From Alistipes sp. (GTDB lineage Bacteria > Bacteroidota > Bacteroidia > Bacteroidales > Rikenellaceae), in contig JAFYRX010000067.1 in assembly GCA_017546725.1 (NCBI GenBank), positions 1-35,291 on the forward strand: a stretch of 35,291 nucleotides of DNA, in the 5' to 3' direction. The stretch's first letter is position 1, and every line of letters starts with the position of its first letter. This document shows, one piece after another, positions 7,203 to 15,460 of this stretch. The position numbers were made by a program, and so were the translations under genes. The notes beneath the pieces are model-generated. The model saw only the letters and a list, made by a program, of their open reading frames with translations, was not told where the DNA came from and did not search any database.

Positions 7203-8423
7203 TTACTTCAAAAACTGCTTCAAGTCGGGCTGGTCACCATAGCGTTGCTTACCATTCGCTACATCCTTCCAGGTCACCTTCTTGCCCGAGAAGCAAGCCT
7301 CGCGAGCCATAATGGCTGCAAGTGTAGAGTTACATCCCGCCTCAATCTGGTTGATATACTTACCACTCACGATACTATTGATAAACGACTTACCCTTCAA
7401 GGCATCGGCATCACTTAAAGCGTTATTGTTACCCGAATCCCACTTGTTGGGGCCTGTGATAAACACTCCACCCGAATAGTTGGCCTCGGCTGTACCCAAC
7501 TCACCAAAGAAACGTGCACACACGCCACCCGACGAAGCACCTACAGAGATTTGCTGAACAGATACGTTTACATCGTTGGGATATTTGTAGATAGCCTGGT
7601 AGTTAGTGTGAGTATCACCAAACTCAAATCGACGGCCTGCGTCGCTTGACTGACCGATAGCGTAGAGCGGATTAGCATTCAATACCGCACGACACACGTC
7701 GATAACGTGGATAGCCTGGTCGTTCAACACACCACCCGACAATGCCAAATACTGGAAGTGGTGACGGATACGGAACTCATCATCCTCAACGGCTGGTTTC
7801 TTGCCACTACCACCACCGCCATTGTAATAGAGTTGAGCAGCAACGACCTTACCGATATCGCCACGATGTATGCGACGAATCATCTCATCGTAAGCCGATG
7901 CGTGGCGCACCTGGAATCCCATCACGAGCGACAAATCCTTAACACCCTCGGCAGCCTTAATCATACGCACTGCACCATAAGCATCGGGAGCCGCAGGCTT
8001 CTCGCAATAGACGTGCTTGTGAGCCTTCACGGCAGCCTCAAAGATGAAGGGGTGAGCATAAGCGGGCGTAGCGATAACTACGGCATCCACCTTGTCGTCC
8101 TTCAACAATTCGAGATAGGCATTGGGGCCTACATAGATATTCTTCTCGGCTACGGGCTGCAAGCCTTTGGCCTTGTTCAGGTCGTTCAGGTGCGGCAACA
8201 CCTTGTCGATTCTATCGCGGAAGAGGTCAGCCAGGGCATAAATCTCGATATTATTATTGTGGCTCATAGCGGTAATGACGCCATACGTTCCACGATTACC
8301 CGTACCGATAAAGCCTATTCTTACAGGGCGATTCAACTTCTCGCCACTCATAACGTCCAACGGACGGAACATAGTGAATGCAGCCGATGCAGCAAACATC
8401 TTCAAAAAATCTCGTCTATCCAT
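7203..8423 (-). CDS. Secreted Gfo/Idh/MocA family oxidoreductase
   Basis: A 406-residue NAD(P)-dependent oxidoreductase of the Gfo/Idh/MocA family. The N-terminus has a twin-arginine export motif (RRDFLKMF at 3-10) followed by a hydrophobic stretch, so it is probably exported folded with its cofactor. The Rossmann motif is GTGNRG (40-45) inside RIGFIGTGNRG. The catalytic EKP motif is VYCEKP with Glu141-Lys142-Pro143, and a His-containing region (NDQAIHVIDVCRA) supplies the usual second active-site segment. It is the first gene of a two-gene operon with an isomerase-like TIM barrel. Family members oxidise or epimerise sugars, inositols or glycosides; which one here cannot be told. Confidence 0.88.
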   Translation of the reverse strand: MDRRDFLKMFAASAAFTMFRPLDVMSGEKLNRPVRIGFIGTGNRGTYGVITAMSHNNNIEIYALADLFRDRIDKVLPHLNDLNKAKGLQPVAEKNIYVGPNAYLELLKDDKVDAVVIATPAYAHPFIFEAAVKAHKHVYCEKPAAPDAYGAVRMIKAAEGVKDLSLVMGFQVRHASAYDEMIRRIHRGDIGKVVAAQLYYNGGGGSGKKPAVEDDEFRIRHHFQYLALSGGVLNDQAIHVIDVCRAVLNANPLYAIGQSSDAGRRFEFGDTHTNYQAIYKYPNDVNVSVQQISVGASSGGVCARFFGELGTAEANYSGGVFITGPNKWDSGNNNALSDADALKGKSFINSIVSGKYINQIEAGCNSTLAAIMAREACFSGKKVTWKDVANGKQRYGDQPDLKQFLK

Positions 8424-8552
8424 AATTTATAGTTTTAGTTTGGTTTTATTAGGTGTAAAATTAAAGAAAATTTTTCATAATTTCACAAATCAGACACATT
8501 ATTATTCTATGCTTATAACAATAAAACTCATTTATTACAAATAATCGTAAGG

Positions 8553-8585
8553 TTGTATGTTTTTAATGGATTTTTTATAACTTTA
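8553..8585 (+). promoter_or_regulatory. Possible promoter of the paralogous gene pair
   Basis: TTG (8553-8555), 22 bases, TAACTTTA (8578-8585). The last position differs from the consensus TAnnTTTG. It lies about 50 bases before ATG 8637 in an AT-rich gap. Confidence 0.35.
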
Positions 8586-8636
8586 CAAGTGAATACCTTA
8601 ACAACTTTTTCAATGTTAAATTTATAGAATACCATA

Positions 8637-9251
8637 ATGATTAAACATATTTTAGTTGTATTTGCGATATTTATATCAACAACAACGTTTAGCCAACAAC
8701 TTCTCATACAAAAAGAGATAGAAGAGACAGAAGAGATATGGACCATTATAAGGAGTTATGCACCTAAAGAGATATTAGTGAGTGACTTTTACAAATTAGA
8801 CTTGATAGATATGCCTAAAAACTATAAATCAATATTACGTCGCCAACCTTGTTGGAAAGTTACGGGACGATGCTATGCGATATGTTATAACGGTAAATGT
8901 TATATAGACACTGAATCATTCGGGGATTCCTTTATGGACGAAATCTATTTCGTTTTTACTTCAAAAGGTTATTGGGAATACTATCTTAACGAAGACCCAA
9001 CGATATACCCTACTGACCAACCCCACCAATGCGATTTCCATTCTAAGCCACCAAAGATTATGATGTTCGGCAATGGCAACAAGTTTGTGGTATGCTGGGA
9101 GATGGGGACTCTGAATAATGAGCCGAGAGATTATATACATTGTGTAACATATCTCATTGAGCCAGACACCCACAAAACATTAAATAGCCTAAAATCTCAA
9201 CTTAAGAAAGAGAAAAAAATTGCAGAGCAAAACAATGGTATCAATGAATAG
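8637..9251 (+). CDS. Secreted protein of unknown function, paralogue A
   Basis: A 204-residue protein with a signal peptide (MIKHILVVFAIFISTTTFSQ). I do not recognise the family. It has several cysteines (PCWKV near 71-75, CYAICYNGKCYI near 79-90) and a charged C-terminal tail (KSQLKKEKKIAEQNNG). The next gene is a divergent tandem paralogue: both have [MP]PKNYK-I-(L)-x4-CW-V near the middle, then F(T)-KG---YY, and both end in a Lys-rich segment with KIAE. Base composition is clearly more AT-rich than the neighbours, which suggests later acquisition. The stop codon overlaps the start region of the second gene. Confidence 0.7.
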   Translation: MIKHILVVFAIFISTTTFSQQLLIQKEIEETEEIWTIIRSYAPKEILVSDFYKLDLIDMPKNYKSILRRQPCWKVTGRCYAICYNGKCYIDTESFGDSFMDEIYFVFTSKGYWEYYLNEDPTIYPTDQPHQCDFHSKPPKIMMFGNGNKFVVCWEMGTLNNEPRDYIHCVTYLIEPDTHKTLNSLKSQLKKEKKIAEQNNGINE

Positions 9252-9858
9252 ATTAATATTAGTTTTATTATTGGGTTGTTTATCAGGAAATCTGTGTGGT
9301 CAAGTTCTGCCTAATGGGAAAACACTTCCACAACAGACCACAGGCAGAGAGCGTAAAAACACCGACAAACAACCAAAGAAGGCGATAACTCCACGTTCAC
9401 TTTGGAATAATAAGTTGAGACCAAGTGTTTATAGTTCGACATTGTATGACCCTCCAAAAAATTATAAGAAAATACTTTGCAGCCATTCGTGTTGGAATGT
9501 CAAGGCCTATAATTTTAGGCATTCACATAAAGGGCGCTCATATAAAAACGTGAGGTCGCAAACTAAAGATATATTTCGTATCTGTAAATTTACGGCAAAG
9601 GGTGTTCGAGTATATTATACCCCAGAAACAGCAATTCCACGCTCTTATGAGATTCCATTTTTTGTGGAAGAGTTTGTACCATACGACAAGGTCGAAGTAT
9701 TGGGATGGAATGTAGAGGGGGAATATGTTATATCAGTTGTACTCAATAAAGATTGGAATGTAATTTTAAGAATTGCGCCATCATACCGAGAGGTTGCGAC
9801 CAAACATAAGAAGTTGGTTAAGGCATCGGCAAAAATAGCAGAATTGCACAAAGATTAG
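9244..9858 (+). CDS. Secreted protein of unknown function, paralogue B
   Basis: A 204-residue protein with a short N-terminal hydrophobic segment (MNRLILVLLLGCLSGNLCGQ). LLGC could be a lipobox, or the segment may be a plain signal peptide ending near C18-G-Q. The start at ATG 9244 overlaps the upstream stop (9249-9251); ATG 9235 and a TTG at 9220 are alternatives. The core repeats that of paralogue A (DPPKNYKKILCSHSCWNV at 69-86; CKFTAKGVRVYYTPE), but the extra cysteines of A are mostly lost. A basic, Pro/Thr/Lys-rich linker (24-52) replaces A's acidic helix. Function unknown. Translational coupling suggests that both products act together. Confidence 0.68.
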   Translation: MNRLILVLLLGCLSGNLCGQVLPNGKTLPQQTTGRERKNTDKQPKKAITPRSLWNNKLRPSVYSSTLYDPPKNYKKILCSHSCWNVKAYNFRHSHKGRSYKNVRSQTKDIFRICKFTAKGVRVYYTPETAIPRSYEIPFFVEEFVPYDKVEVLGWNVEGEYVISVVLNKDWNVILRIAPSYREVATKHKKLVKASAKIAELHKD

Positions 9859-9892
9859 GAAATACAATTTGAAGAACTAATTGCCTGATTAG

Positions 9893-9923
9893 ATTGCCAC
9901 GTCGCTGCGACACTCGCAATGAC
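9893..9923. repeat. Short REP-like palindrome
   Basis: ATTGC (9893-9897) pairs with GCAAT (9916-9920) around an inner GTCGC-T-GCGAC hairpin, followed by GAC. This resembles the widespread dispersed ATTGC..CGTCGC..CTCGCAATGAC family of intergenic repeats known from many bacteria. Only one copy is in the window, so the repeat status is inferred from recall. Confidence 0.5.
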
Positions 9924-9931
9924 TCGCAAAG

Positions 9932-9969
9932 AAAATAGGTTGTCAATAAATCCGTTGACAACCTATTTT
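9932..9969. terminator. Terminator between paralogue B and rho
   Basis: A perfect 15-bp stem, AAAATAGGTTGTCAA (9932-9946) with TTGACAACCTATTTT (9955-9969), and an 8-base loop. The A/T-rich outer stem makes it suitable in both directions between the convergent genes. Confidence 0.88.
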
Positions 9970-9976
9970 ATATTCC

Positions 9977-10098
9977 TAAAATTGTATAACAAGAGGGATT
10001 TTAAGGCTTGCGAAGTGTGAAAAAGCGCAGTTTACATATCGTAAATGAGCATTTTGAGCACAAGCGTAACGCAAAAATCACCTTGTTAGGCAATTTTA
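9977..10098. repeat. Long imperfect palindromic element, copy 2
   Basis: About 122 bp around a centre at 10038, with ends TAAAATTG (9977-9984) and CAATTTTA (10091-10098) as perfect inverted repeats. The apex is TTTAC-ATATC-GTAAA (10031-10045). It shares GGATTTTAAGGCTTGCGAAG and TAACGCAAAAATCAC with copy 1 at 6167-6285. The right end includes the rho stop codon (complement of 10096-10098), so the element forms the immediate 3' end of the rho coding region. Confidence 0.75.
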
Positions 10099-11808
10099 CT
10101 GATTCATTGTAGCCAAAAACTCCTCATTTGATTCGGTCATACCCATCTGCTTCTGCAGGAACTCCATAGCCTCTACGGTAGTCATCTCAGAGAGATACTT
10201 ACGCATAACCCAAGTACGGTTCATTACCTCGCGCGGCAAGAGCAAATCCTCACGACGTGTACCCGACGAGATAACATCAACGGCAGGATATACTCGCTTG
10301 TTAGAGAGTTTTCTATCCAACTGCAACTCCATATTACCCGTACCCTTAAACTCCTCGAAAATCACCTCATCCATCTTCGAGCCTGTATCAATCAACGCCG
10401 TAGCGATAATCGTGAGCGAGCCCTTCTCCTCGGTGTTACGAGCCGCACCAAAGAAACGCTTGGGCTTGTGCAGGGCGTTGGCATCGACACCACCCGACAA
10501 CACCTTACCCGACGCAGGCTGAACAGAGTTATAAGCACGCGCCAAACGAGTGATAGAGTCGAGGAAGATAACTACGTCGTGACCACACTCCACCATACGC
10601 TTCGCCTTCTCCAGCACCATCTCGGCAACCTTGACGTGGCGTGATGCCTGCTCATCGAAAGTCGAAGCAACAACCTCGGCCTTCACGTTACGGGCCATCT
10701 CGGTAACCTCCTCGGGACGCTCATCGATAAGCAACACAATCATATACACCTCGGGGTGATTGTCAGCAATGGCATTGGCTATCGACTGCAACAACATAGT
10801 CTTACCCGTCTTGGGCTGTGCAACGATAAGACCACGCTGGCCCTTACCTATCGGAGAGAACAAATCTACAACACGATTCGACAATGTGTTATGACCATTA
10901 CCCGTCAAATTGAACTTCTCGCTGGGGAACAGCGGAGTCATATACTCAAACTGCACACGGTCACGGATATATTCGGGCTTCAAGCCATTGATTTCGTTCA
11001 CACGAATAAGCGGAAAGTACTTCTCACCCTCCTTCGGGGGATGAATTACACCGCTAATGGTATCACCCGCCTTCAAACCAAAAAGTTTGATTTGAGAGGG
11101 CGACACATAAATATCGTCAGGAGAATTAAGATAGTTGTAATCAGCCGAACGCAAGAATCCAAAGCCGTCGGGCATAATCTCCAACACACCCTCACCGATA
11201 ATCTCGCCAGCGAAATACTCCTTCACCGCCTCGCGAGCCTGTACTGCCGAGATAGGTTGTGCTGGCTGTGCAGGTTGCGAAGTAGCACGCTGCTCCTCTT
11301 TGGCGGGCTCCGTCTCCTCCGCTACGGTATCTGCTACGGATTCGGCACGCACTGCAGCCTCTCGCTCCTCCTGCTCCTTAAGGGCCTTGGGCTTACGTCC
11401 ACGACGCTTGGGGGCAACGGCTGTATCAGCCTGCGCTTCTGTCTGTTCGCCCGATTGCGCGGTAGCAGGTTCCTCCTCTGCCGCAACATTTTGGGGAGTA
11501 GAGTTATCCGCTACTACACGCGTAACCTCTCCCGCAGGCTTATTCTCCTCGATACGCAAACTGCTCATACGAGGACGACGGCCACGTTTCTTGGGCATAT
11601 CCTGCGCAGCATCTGCCGCCGCAGTAGACTCCGCAGGTGCATTCTGCTCTGAGGCTGCATCCGACGGCTCCACATCAGCCATAGCGACACGAGTAATCTG
11701 CTCAAGTAATTCCTTTTTACGAAGTGTAGTATCGGTTATACCCAACACCTTGCCAATTTCGCGCAATTCTGAAAGACTCTTTCCTTCAAGCGCACTAAAA
11801 TCCTGCAT
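10096..11808 (-). CDS. rho: Transcription termination factor Rho with long disordered insert
   Basis: The hexameric RNA helicase that terminates transcription. Residues 1-43 form a Rho_N SAP-like domain. Residues about 45-190 are a low-complexity Ala/Glu/Thr/Gln-rich insert carrying two basic patches, KKRGRRPR (73-80) and KRRGRKPK (134-141). The cold-shock RNA-binding domain is at about 200-275 ([14 protein letters not shown]). Walker A is QPKTGKT (331-337), Walker B is [10 protein letters not shown] (412-421), and the R-loop region [18 protein letters not shown] follows. The length of 570 against about 420 in E. coli is explained by the insert. The start is ATG 11808 behind a strong promoter. 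The stop codon lies inside a palindromic repeat. Confidence 0.96.
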   Translation of the reverse strand: MQDFSALEGKSLSELREIGKVLGITDTTLRKKELLEQITRVAMADVEPSDAASEQNAPAESTAAADAAQDMPKKRGRRPRMSSLRIEENKPAGEVTRVVADNSTPQNVAAEEEPATAQSGEQTEAQADTAVAPKRRGRKPKALKEQEEREAAVRAESVADTVAEETEPAKEEQRATSQPAQPAQPISAVQAREAVKEYFAGEIIGEGVLEIMPDGFGFLRSADYNYLNSPDDIYVSPSQIKLFGLKAGDTISGVIHPPKEGEKYFPLIRVNEINGLKPEYIRDRVQFEYMTPLFPSEKFNLTGNGHNTLSNRVVDLFSPIGKGQRGLIVAQPKTGKTMLLQSIANAIADNHPEVYMIVLLIDERPEEVTEMARNVKAEVVASTFDEQASRHVKVAEMVLEKAKRMVECGHDVVIFLDSITRLARAYNSVQPASGKVLSGGVDANALHKPKRFFGAARNTEEKGSLTIIATALIDTGSKMDEVIFEEFKGTGNMELQLDRKLSNKRVYPAVDVISSGTRREDLLLPREVMNRTWVMRKYLSEMTTVEAMEFLQKQMGMTESNEEFLATMNQ

Positions 11809-11874
11809 ATAAATGTACTTTAATTATAATTCGCTGATTGTAAAATAACCGAACGATTATTTTGAATGATGATG

Positions 11875-11905
11875 CAAAGATAATACAAATTTATATTTGC
11901 GCAAA
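11875..11905 (-). promoter_or_regulatory. Promoter of rho
   Basis: On the minus strand, TTTG (11902-11905), exactly 19 bases, then TATCTTTG (11875-11882). Full consensus match. The predicted leader is about 60 bases. Confidence 0.7.
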
Positions 11906-11965
11906 TCGTTGTGAATATTTTATACTATAATCGGGGCAAATAGGACCTTTATTTACAACAAAAAA

Positions 11966-11994
11966 CTCCGCCATACTCATTGAGCGTGACGGAG
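11966..11994 (-). terminator. Terminator of the nucleoside hydrolase gene
   Basis: On the minus strand, CTCCGTCACGCTCA pairs with TGAGTATGGCGGAG, with G-T pairs, and is followed by TTTTTTG (11965 downward). It lies 24 bases after the stop. Confidence 0.8.
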
Positions 11995-12018
11995 CAGATA
12001 TTCCTTCGATTAAAAAAC

Positions 12019-13035
12019 CTATTTCTTATATTTGTTGGGCTTTGACGAATTAATCTTGATAAAGTTATCGAGAATCTGCTTGCGCTGTGTCTCGTTAGGT
12101 ATAAGTATGCGGCACTTGCCTTTGGGGTTAGGTGTAAACTTAGTCACACCCTTGCCTACCACCTCTATATCACCTGCTTCGCTCAACTGGAATACGGGAG
12201 CGTTCGGGTCACAAGCGTAATATGCTGCAATAACATCCCACGTAGGACGGTCATACGGCATAGCCAAATAGGCCTTATAACCCTCAACCATAGGATGAGC
12301 CTCGGCCCAAGTATAATCATTCTCAATGCTCTTGCCGGGATACTGAATCTGGTCACCCAATGTCCACGGAGTAAACACCATAGGCACAGGACCATTCTCG
12401 AAGAGATTCTTTGCCGCAGGCACATCATTATTTACATTATACTCTGCAAAATTCTTCTGTACAAACTCGCCCGCCATAACTGAGAAGAACTGCACCTTCT
12501 TCTCTACCAACTCCATACCAGTCAACTTAGAATACTTATCGGGACCACTCTTAAGCAGGGCATCGATTGTTGTAGAAAAACCTACCGTAGCGATAATAAC
12601 CGACTTGTCAGGCTGCTTTGCCAATATACGGCGATACATCTCAACAGCCTCCTCATATTTAGGATTCTTTGAGCGAGCAAACAACGGATTGCCGTTCTTA
12701 TCCTTCAAGTCGCACACTTTGGTACAATAATCCACACAATCCATATCGGTAACGCACGAAGTATTTACACCGATAGGCATCTTCTTGTAACCATACCACA
12801 CACGCATAATGTCGATATACTCTGCCGAGTGAGGATTGTTCTTATGAACGCTAACGCCCAAAAGATTAATCTTGCCCATATCGGCATACTTGAACAACAA
12901 ATCCAACGCCATAGCATCGTCGATGTCGTTACCCATATCGGTCTCAAAAATAACAGACTGTGCCTTCTGGCGATTCTGCGCAGTAGCGATAGTGCAAAGG
13001 CCTACGAAAGCCAACAAAAGAAGTAATTTTTTCAT
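12019..13035 (-). CDS. Secreted nucleoside hydrolase-like protein
   Basis: A 338-residue protein of the inosine-uridine nucleoside N-ribohydrolase family (PF01156), which cleaves the N-glycosidic bond of nucleosides. The N-terminus is a signal peptide (MKKLLLLLAFVGLCTIATAQ), placing it in the periplasm. The calcium-binding aspartate cluster near the N-terminus appears as FETDMGNDIDDAMALD (30-45), a variant of the usual DTDPGxDDA. VIIATVGFSTTIDALL (about 146-161) corresponds to the conserved middle strand. It is monocistronic, with its own promoter-like box and a terminator. A role in salvage of external nucleosides, or hydrolysis of another ribosyl compound, is inferred. Confidence 0.87.
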   Translation of the reverse strand: MKKLLLLLAFVGLCTIATAQNRQKAQSVIFETDMGNDIDDAMALDLLFKYADMGKINLLGVSVHKNNPHSAEYIDIMRVWYGYKKMPIGVNTSCVTDMDCVDYCTKVCDLKDKNGNPLFARSKNPKYEEAVEMYRRILAKQPDKSVIIATVGFSTTIDALLKSGPDKYSKLTGMELVEKKVQFFSVMAGEFVQKNFAEYNVNNDVPAAKNLFENGPVPMVFTPWTLGDQIQYPGKSIENDYTWAEAHPMVEGYKAYLAMPYDRPTWDVIAAYYACDPNAPVFQLSEAGDIEVVGKGVTKFTPNPKGKCRILIPNETQRKQILDNFIKINSSKPNKYKK

Positions 13036-13067
13036 ATCGTTTTATGTTTATTTAGTTTCAGTGATTA

Positions 13068-13075
13068 CAAATATA
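13068..13075 (-). promoter_or_regulatory. -7 box of the nucleoside hydrolase gene
   Basis: TATATTTG on the minus strand, 33 bases before the ATG. No clear -33 TTG at the right distance. Confidence 0.45.
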
Positions 13076-13174
13076 CAAACAATTTTACGAAAACTCCACA
13101 CATCGGCACAAGATTATAACCTAAAACTCTCACAAGATAAACTCCGACAATGATAAAAAGTCCGAAAAATTATA

Positions 13175-13182
13175 TAACTTTG
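13175..13182 (+). promoter_or_regulatory. -7 box of rarA
   Basis: TAACTTTG, 18 bases before ATG 13201, fitting TAnnTTTG. A -33 element is not evident. The leader would be about 11 bases. Confidence 0.45.
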
Positions 13183-13200
13183 CCATAACAATTAATCGCT

Positions 13201-14475
13201 ATGAACAAACCTTTGGCAGAGCGTCTGCGTCCGCAGAGCATTGATGAATATATAGGTCAAACCCACCTGGTTGGCCCGAATGGTGTTTTCCGTAAATTTT
13301 TAGAGACGGGAAACGTCCCCTCGTTTATTCTGTGGGGGCCTCCTGGAGTCGGCAAAACAACGCTCGCCAAATTGGTAGCCACTCATCTCAAACGCCCGTT
13401 CTACACCCTATCGGCCGTAACATCGGGGGTAAAGGAGGTACGCGAAGTGATTGAATCGGCCCGCAAGCAGAGCCTATTCAATCAGTCTGCCGCTTTTTTG
13501 TTCATCGATGAGATTCACCGTTTCAACAAGAGCCAGCAAGACTCGCTTCTGGGTGCTGTTGAACAGGGCATCGTGACACTCATAGGAGCCACAACAGAAA
13601 ATCCTTCGTTTGAGGTCATATCGCCTCTTTTGAGCCGTTGTCAGGTCTATATCCTAAAGTCGATGAACGACGAGGAGTTGGACACCTTGCTCAATCGCGC
13701 CATCACATCCGAAGAGGGCCTTAGAAACAGAAACGTAAAAGTATCGCAGACAGAGGCACTATTCAAGTTCTCGGGTGGTGATGCTCGAAAGTTACTCAAC
13801 ATTCTGGATATTATCGCGGGCGCTACCGATGGCGATATCGAGATAACAGACGACTACGTTACCGAGTGTCTGCAACAGAACATCGCTCTATACGACAAGA
13901 GTGGCGAGCAGCACTACGACGTTATCTCGGCCTTCATCAAATCGGTGCGTGGTAGCGACCCGAATGCCGCCATCTACTATTTGGCTCGTATGTTGGCGGG
14001 CGGCGAGGAGCCTCGATTCATAGCACGACGTCTTGTCATATTGGCTTCCGAGGATATTGGTCTTGCAAACCCCAACGCACTGTTATTGGCAAATGCTTGC
14101 TTTGACACTGTACACAAGATTGGTATGCCCGAGGCACGCATAACCCTTGCCGAGACAACTATCTATCTGGCAACAAGTCCCAAGAGCAACTCGGCATATA
14201 TGGCCATAAACGAGGCTTTGGCATTCGTTCAGCACGACACAACCAACCGCCCCGTACCATTGCATCTTCGCAACGCTCCAACGAAACTGATGAGCGAAGC
14301 GGGTTATGGCAAGGACTACAAATATGCCCACGACTTTGCTGGAGGTTTTGTCGAACAGGAGTTTATGCCCGAGTCACTGTCAGGCAAGACCTTCTACCAC
14401 CCTAACGTGCAGAATGCTACCGAGGTAAAAATTGCCGAGCGTATGGAACACCTTTGGGGCAAGAAGTATAGATAG
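13201..14475 (+). CDS. rarA: Replication-associated recombination protein A (AAA+ ATPase)
   Basis: A RarA/MgsA/WRNIP1-type clamp-loader-like AAA+ ATPase (424 residues) that acts at stalled replication forks. Walker A is GPPGVGKT (46-53), Walker B is FLFIDEIH (99-106), GATTENPSFEV with sensor residues follows, and the C-terminal tetramerisation region contains SDPNAAIYYLARML and EDIGLANP. N-terminal PLAERLRPQSIDEYIGQ is the typical opening. Length is normal. The following hydrolase gene begins 31 bases after the stop. Confidence 0.95.
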   Translation: MNKPLAERLRPQSIDEYIGQTHLVGPNGVFRKFLETGNVPSFILWGPPGVGKTTLAKLVATHLKRPFYTLSAVTSGVKEVREVIESARKQSLFNQSAAFLFIDEIHRFNKSQQDSLLGAVEQGIVTLIGATTENPSFEVISPLLSRCQVYILKSMNDEELDTLLNRAITSEEGLRNRNVKVSQTEALFKFSGGDARKLLNILDIIAGATDGDIEITDDYVTECLQQNIALYDKSGEQHYDVISAFIKSVRGSDPNAAIYYLARMLAGGEEPRFIARRLVILASEDIGLANPNALLLANACFDTVHKIGMPEARITLAETTIYLATSPKSNSAYMAINEALAFVQHDTTNRPVPLHLRNAPTKLMSEAGYGKDYKYAHDFAGGFVEQEFMPESLSGKTFYHPNVQNATEVKIAERMEHLWGKKYR

Positions 14476-14506
14476 AGATTTCATTAACAGCAAAACAGAT
14501 ATTATT

Positions 14507-15454
14507 ATGTACAGATATTTCATAACCATATTCGCCGCAATACTATTTTCGGTTAGCGCCTGGGCTAGTGGCATCAACAAACATACACACCTCTACGCTG
14601 TAAAGGGTGCAGACTCTCTATATCTTGACCACTACGTATCCCCAATCGAGGGTAAGCGACCTTGTATGATGTTTGTTTTCGGAGGTGGTTTTGCAGCAGG
14701 GCATCGTGACAACAAACTCTATACGCAATATTTTGAGTTCCTCACAAAGCAAGGCTTCGATGTCGTATCGATAGACTACCGTTTGGGGTTGAAAAATTTG
14801 GGCAAGAGCGCTGGAGATTTCTCTATTCGCGATATGATTGGCACGATTACCAATGCCATAAACATTGCCGTTGAGGATTTATTCTCGGCTACACTTTTCG
14901 TTATCGACAAGGCTGAGGAGTGGCAAATCGACACCACTAACATCGTCACAAGTGGCTCAAGTGCAGGAGCAATCACTGTGCTACAGGCTGAGCAGAATAT
15001 CTGTAACCGTACGGCTCGCGCCGCTGTATTGCCAGCGGGATTTAACTACGCTGGTGTAATATCATTTGCAGGTGCTGTTTTTTCGACTGACGGAAACCCC
15101 AAATGGAACAACCAGCCAGCACCCATTATGCTCTTCCACGGCACGGCTGACCGCCAAGTTCCTTACGACAAGGCTACAATGTTACGTGTGGGTTTCTTCG
15201 GCTCAAAATTCCTTTCTGATGAGTTTACCAAGCAAGGGTGGTCACATTGGTTCTACACCATCAACTACGACTCACACAACGTTGCTGGCTCGCCTATGTT
15301 CGACAATCACAACGAGATTCTTACATTCCTCCGAGATTTCGCATTGGCTCGCCGTCCGCTCACCATTAAGACCAATGAGAGCGATGGCAATTTGCCTAAA
15401 TGTAAGACTAACTTCAAGATTATGGACTACATTGAGGCTAATTACGGCAAATAG
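14507..15454 (+). CDS. Secreted alpha/beta hydrolase (esterase-like)
   Basis: A 315-residue alpha/beta hydrolase with signal peptide MYRYFITIFAAILFSVSAWA. Ser152 lies in the nucleophile elbow GSSAG (150-154). Asp215 in LFHGTADRQVP and His257 in NYDSHNVAG complete the likely triad, and FGGGFAAGH (58-66) forms the oxyanion region as in carboxylesterase/BD-FAE type enzymes. Upstream codons in the open frame overlap rarA in another frame and lack a start signal, so ATG 14507 is chosen. Located 31 bases after rarA and 6 bases before the phosphodiesterase gene, so probably co-transcribed. The natural substrate (perhaps an ester on a glycan) is unknown. Confidence 0.85.
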   Translation: MYRYFITIFAAILFSVSAWASGINKHTHLYAVKGADSLYLDHYVSPIEGKRPCMMFVFGGGFAAGHRDNKLYTQYFEFLTKQGFDVVSIDYRLGLKNLGKSAGDFSIRDMIGTITNAINIAVEDLFSATLFVIDKAEEWQIDTTNIVTSGSSAGAITVLQAEQNICNRTARAAVLPAGFNYAGVISFAGAVFSTDGNPKWNNQPAPIMLFHGTADRQVPYDKATMLRVGFFGSKFLSDEFTKQGWSHWFYTINYDSHNVAGSPMFDNHNEILTFLRDFALARRPLTIKTNESDGNLPKCKTNFKIMDYIEANYGK

Positions 15455-15460
15455 CACAAG

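Noticed and set aside
10756-11652. 298-codon plus-strand open frame
   Set aside because: Antisense to rho; no start signal, low-complexity product.
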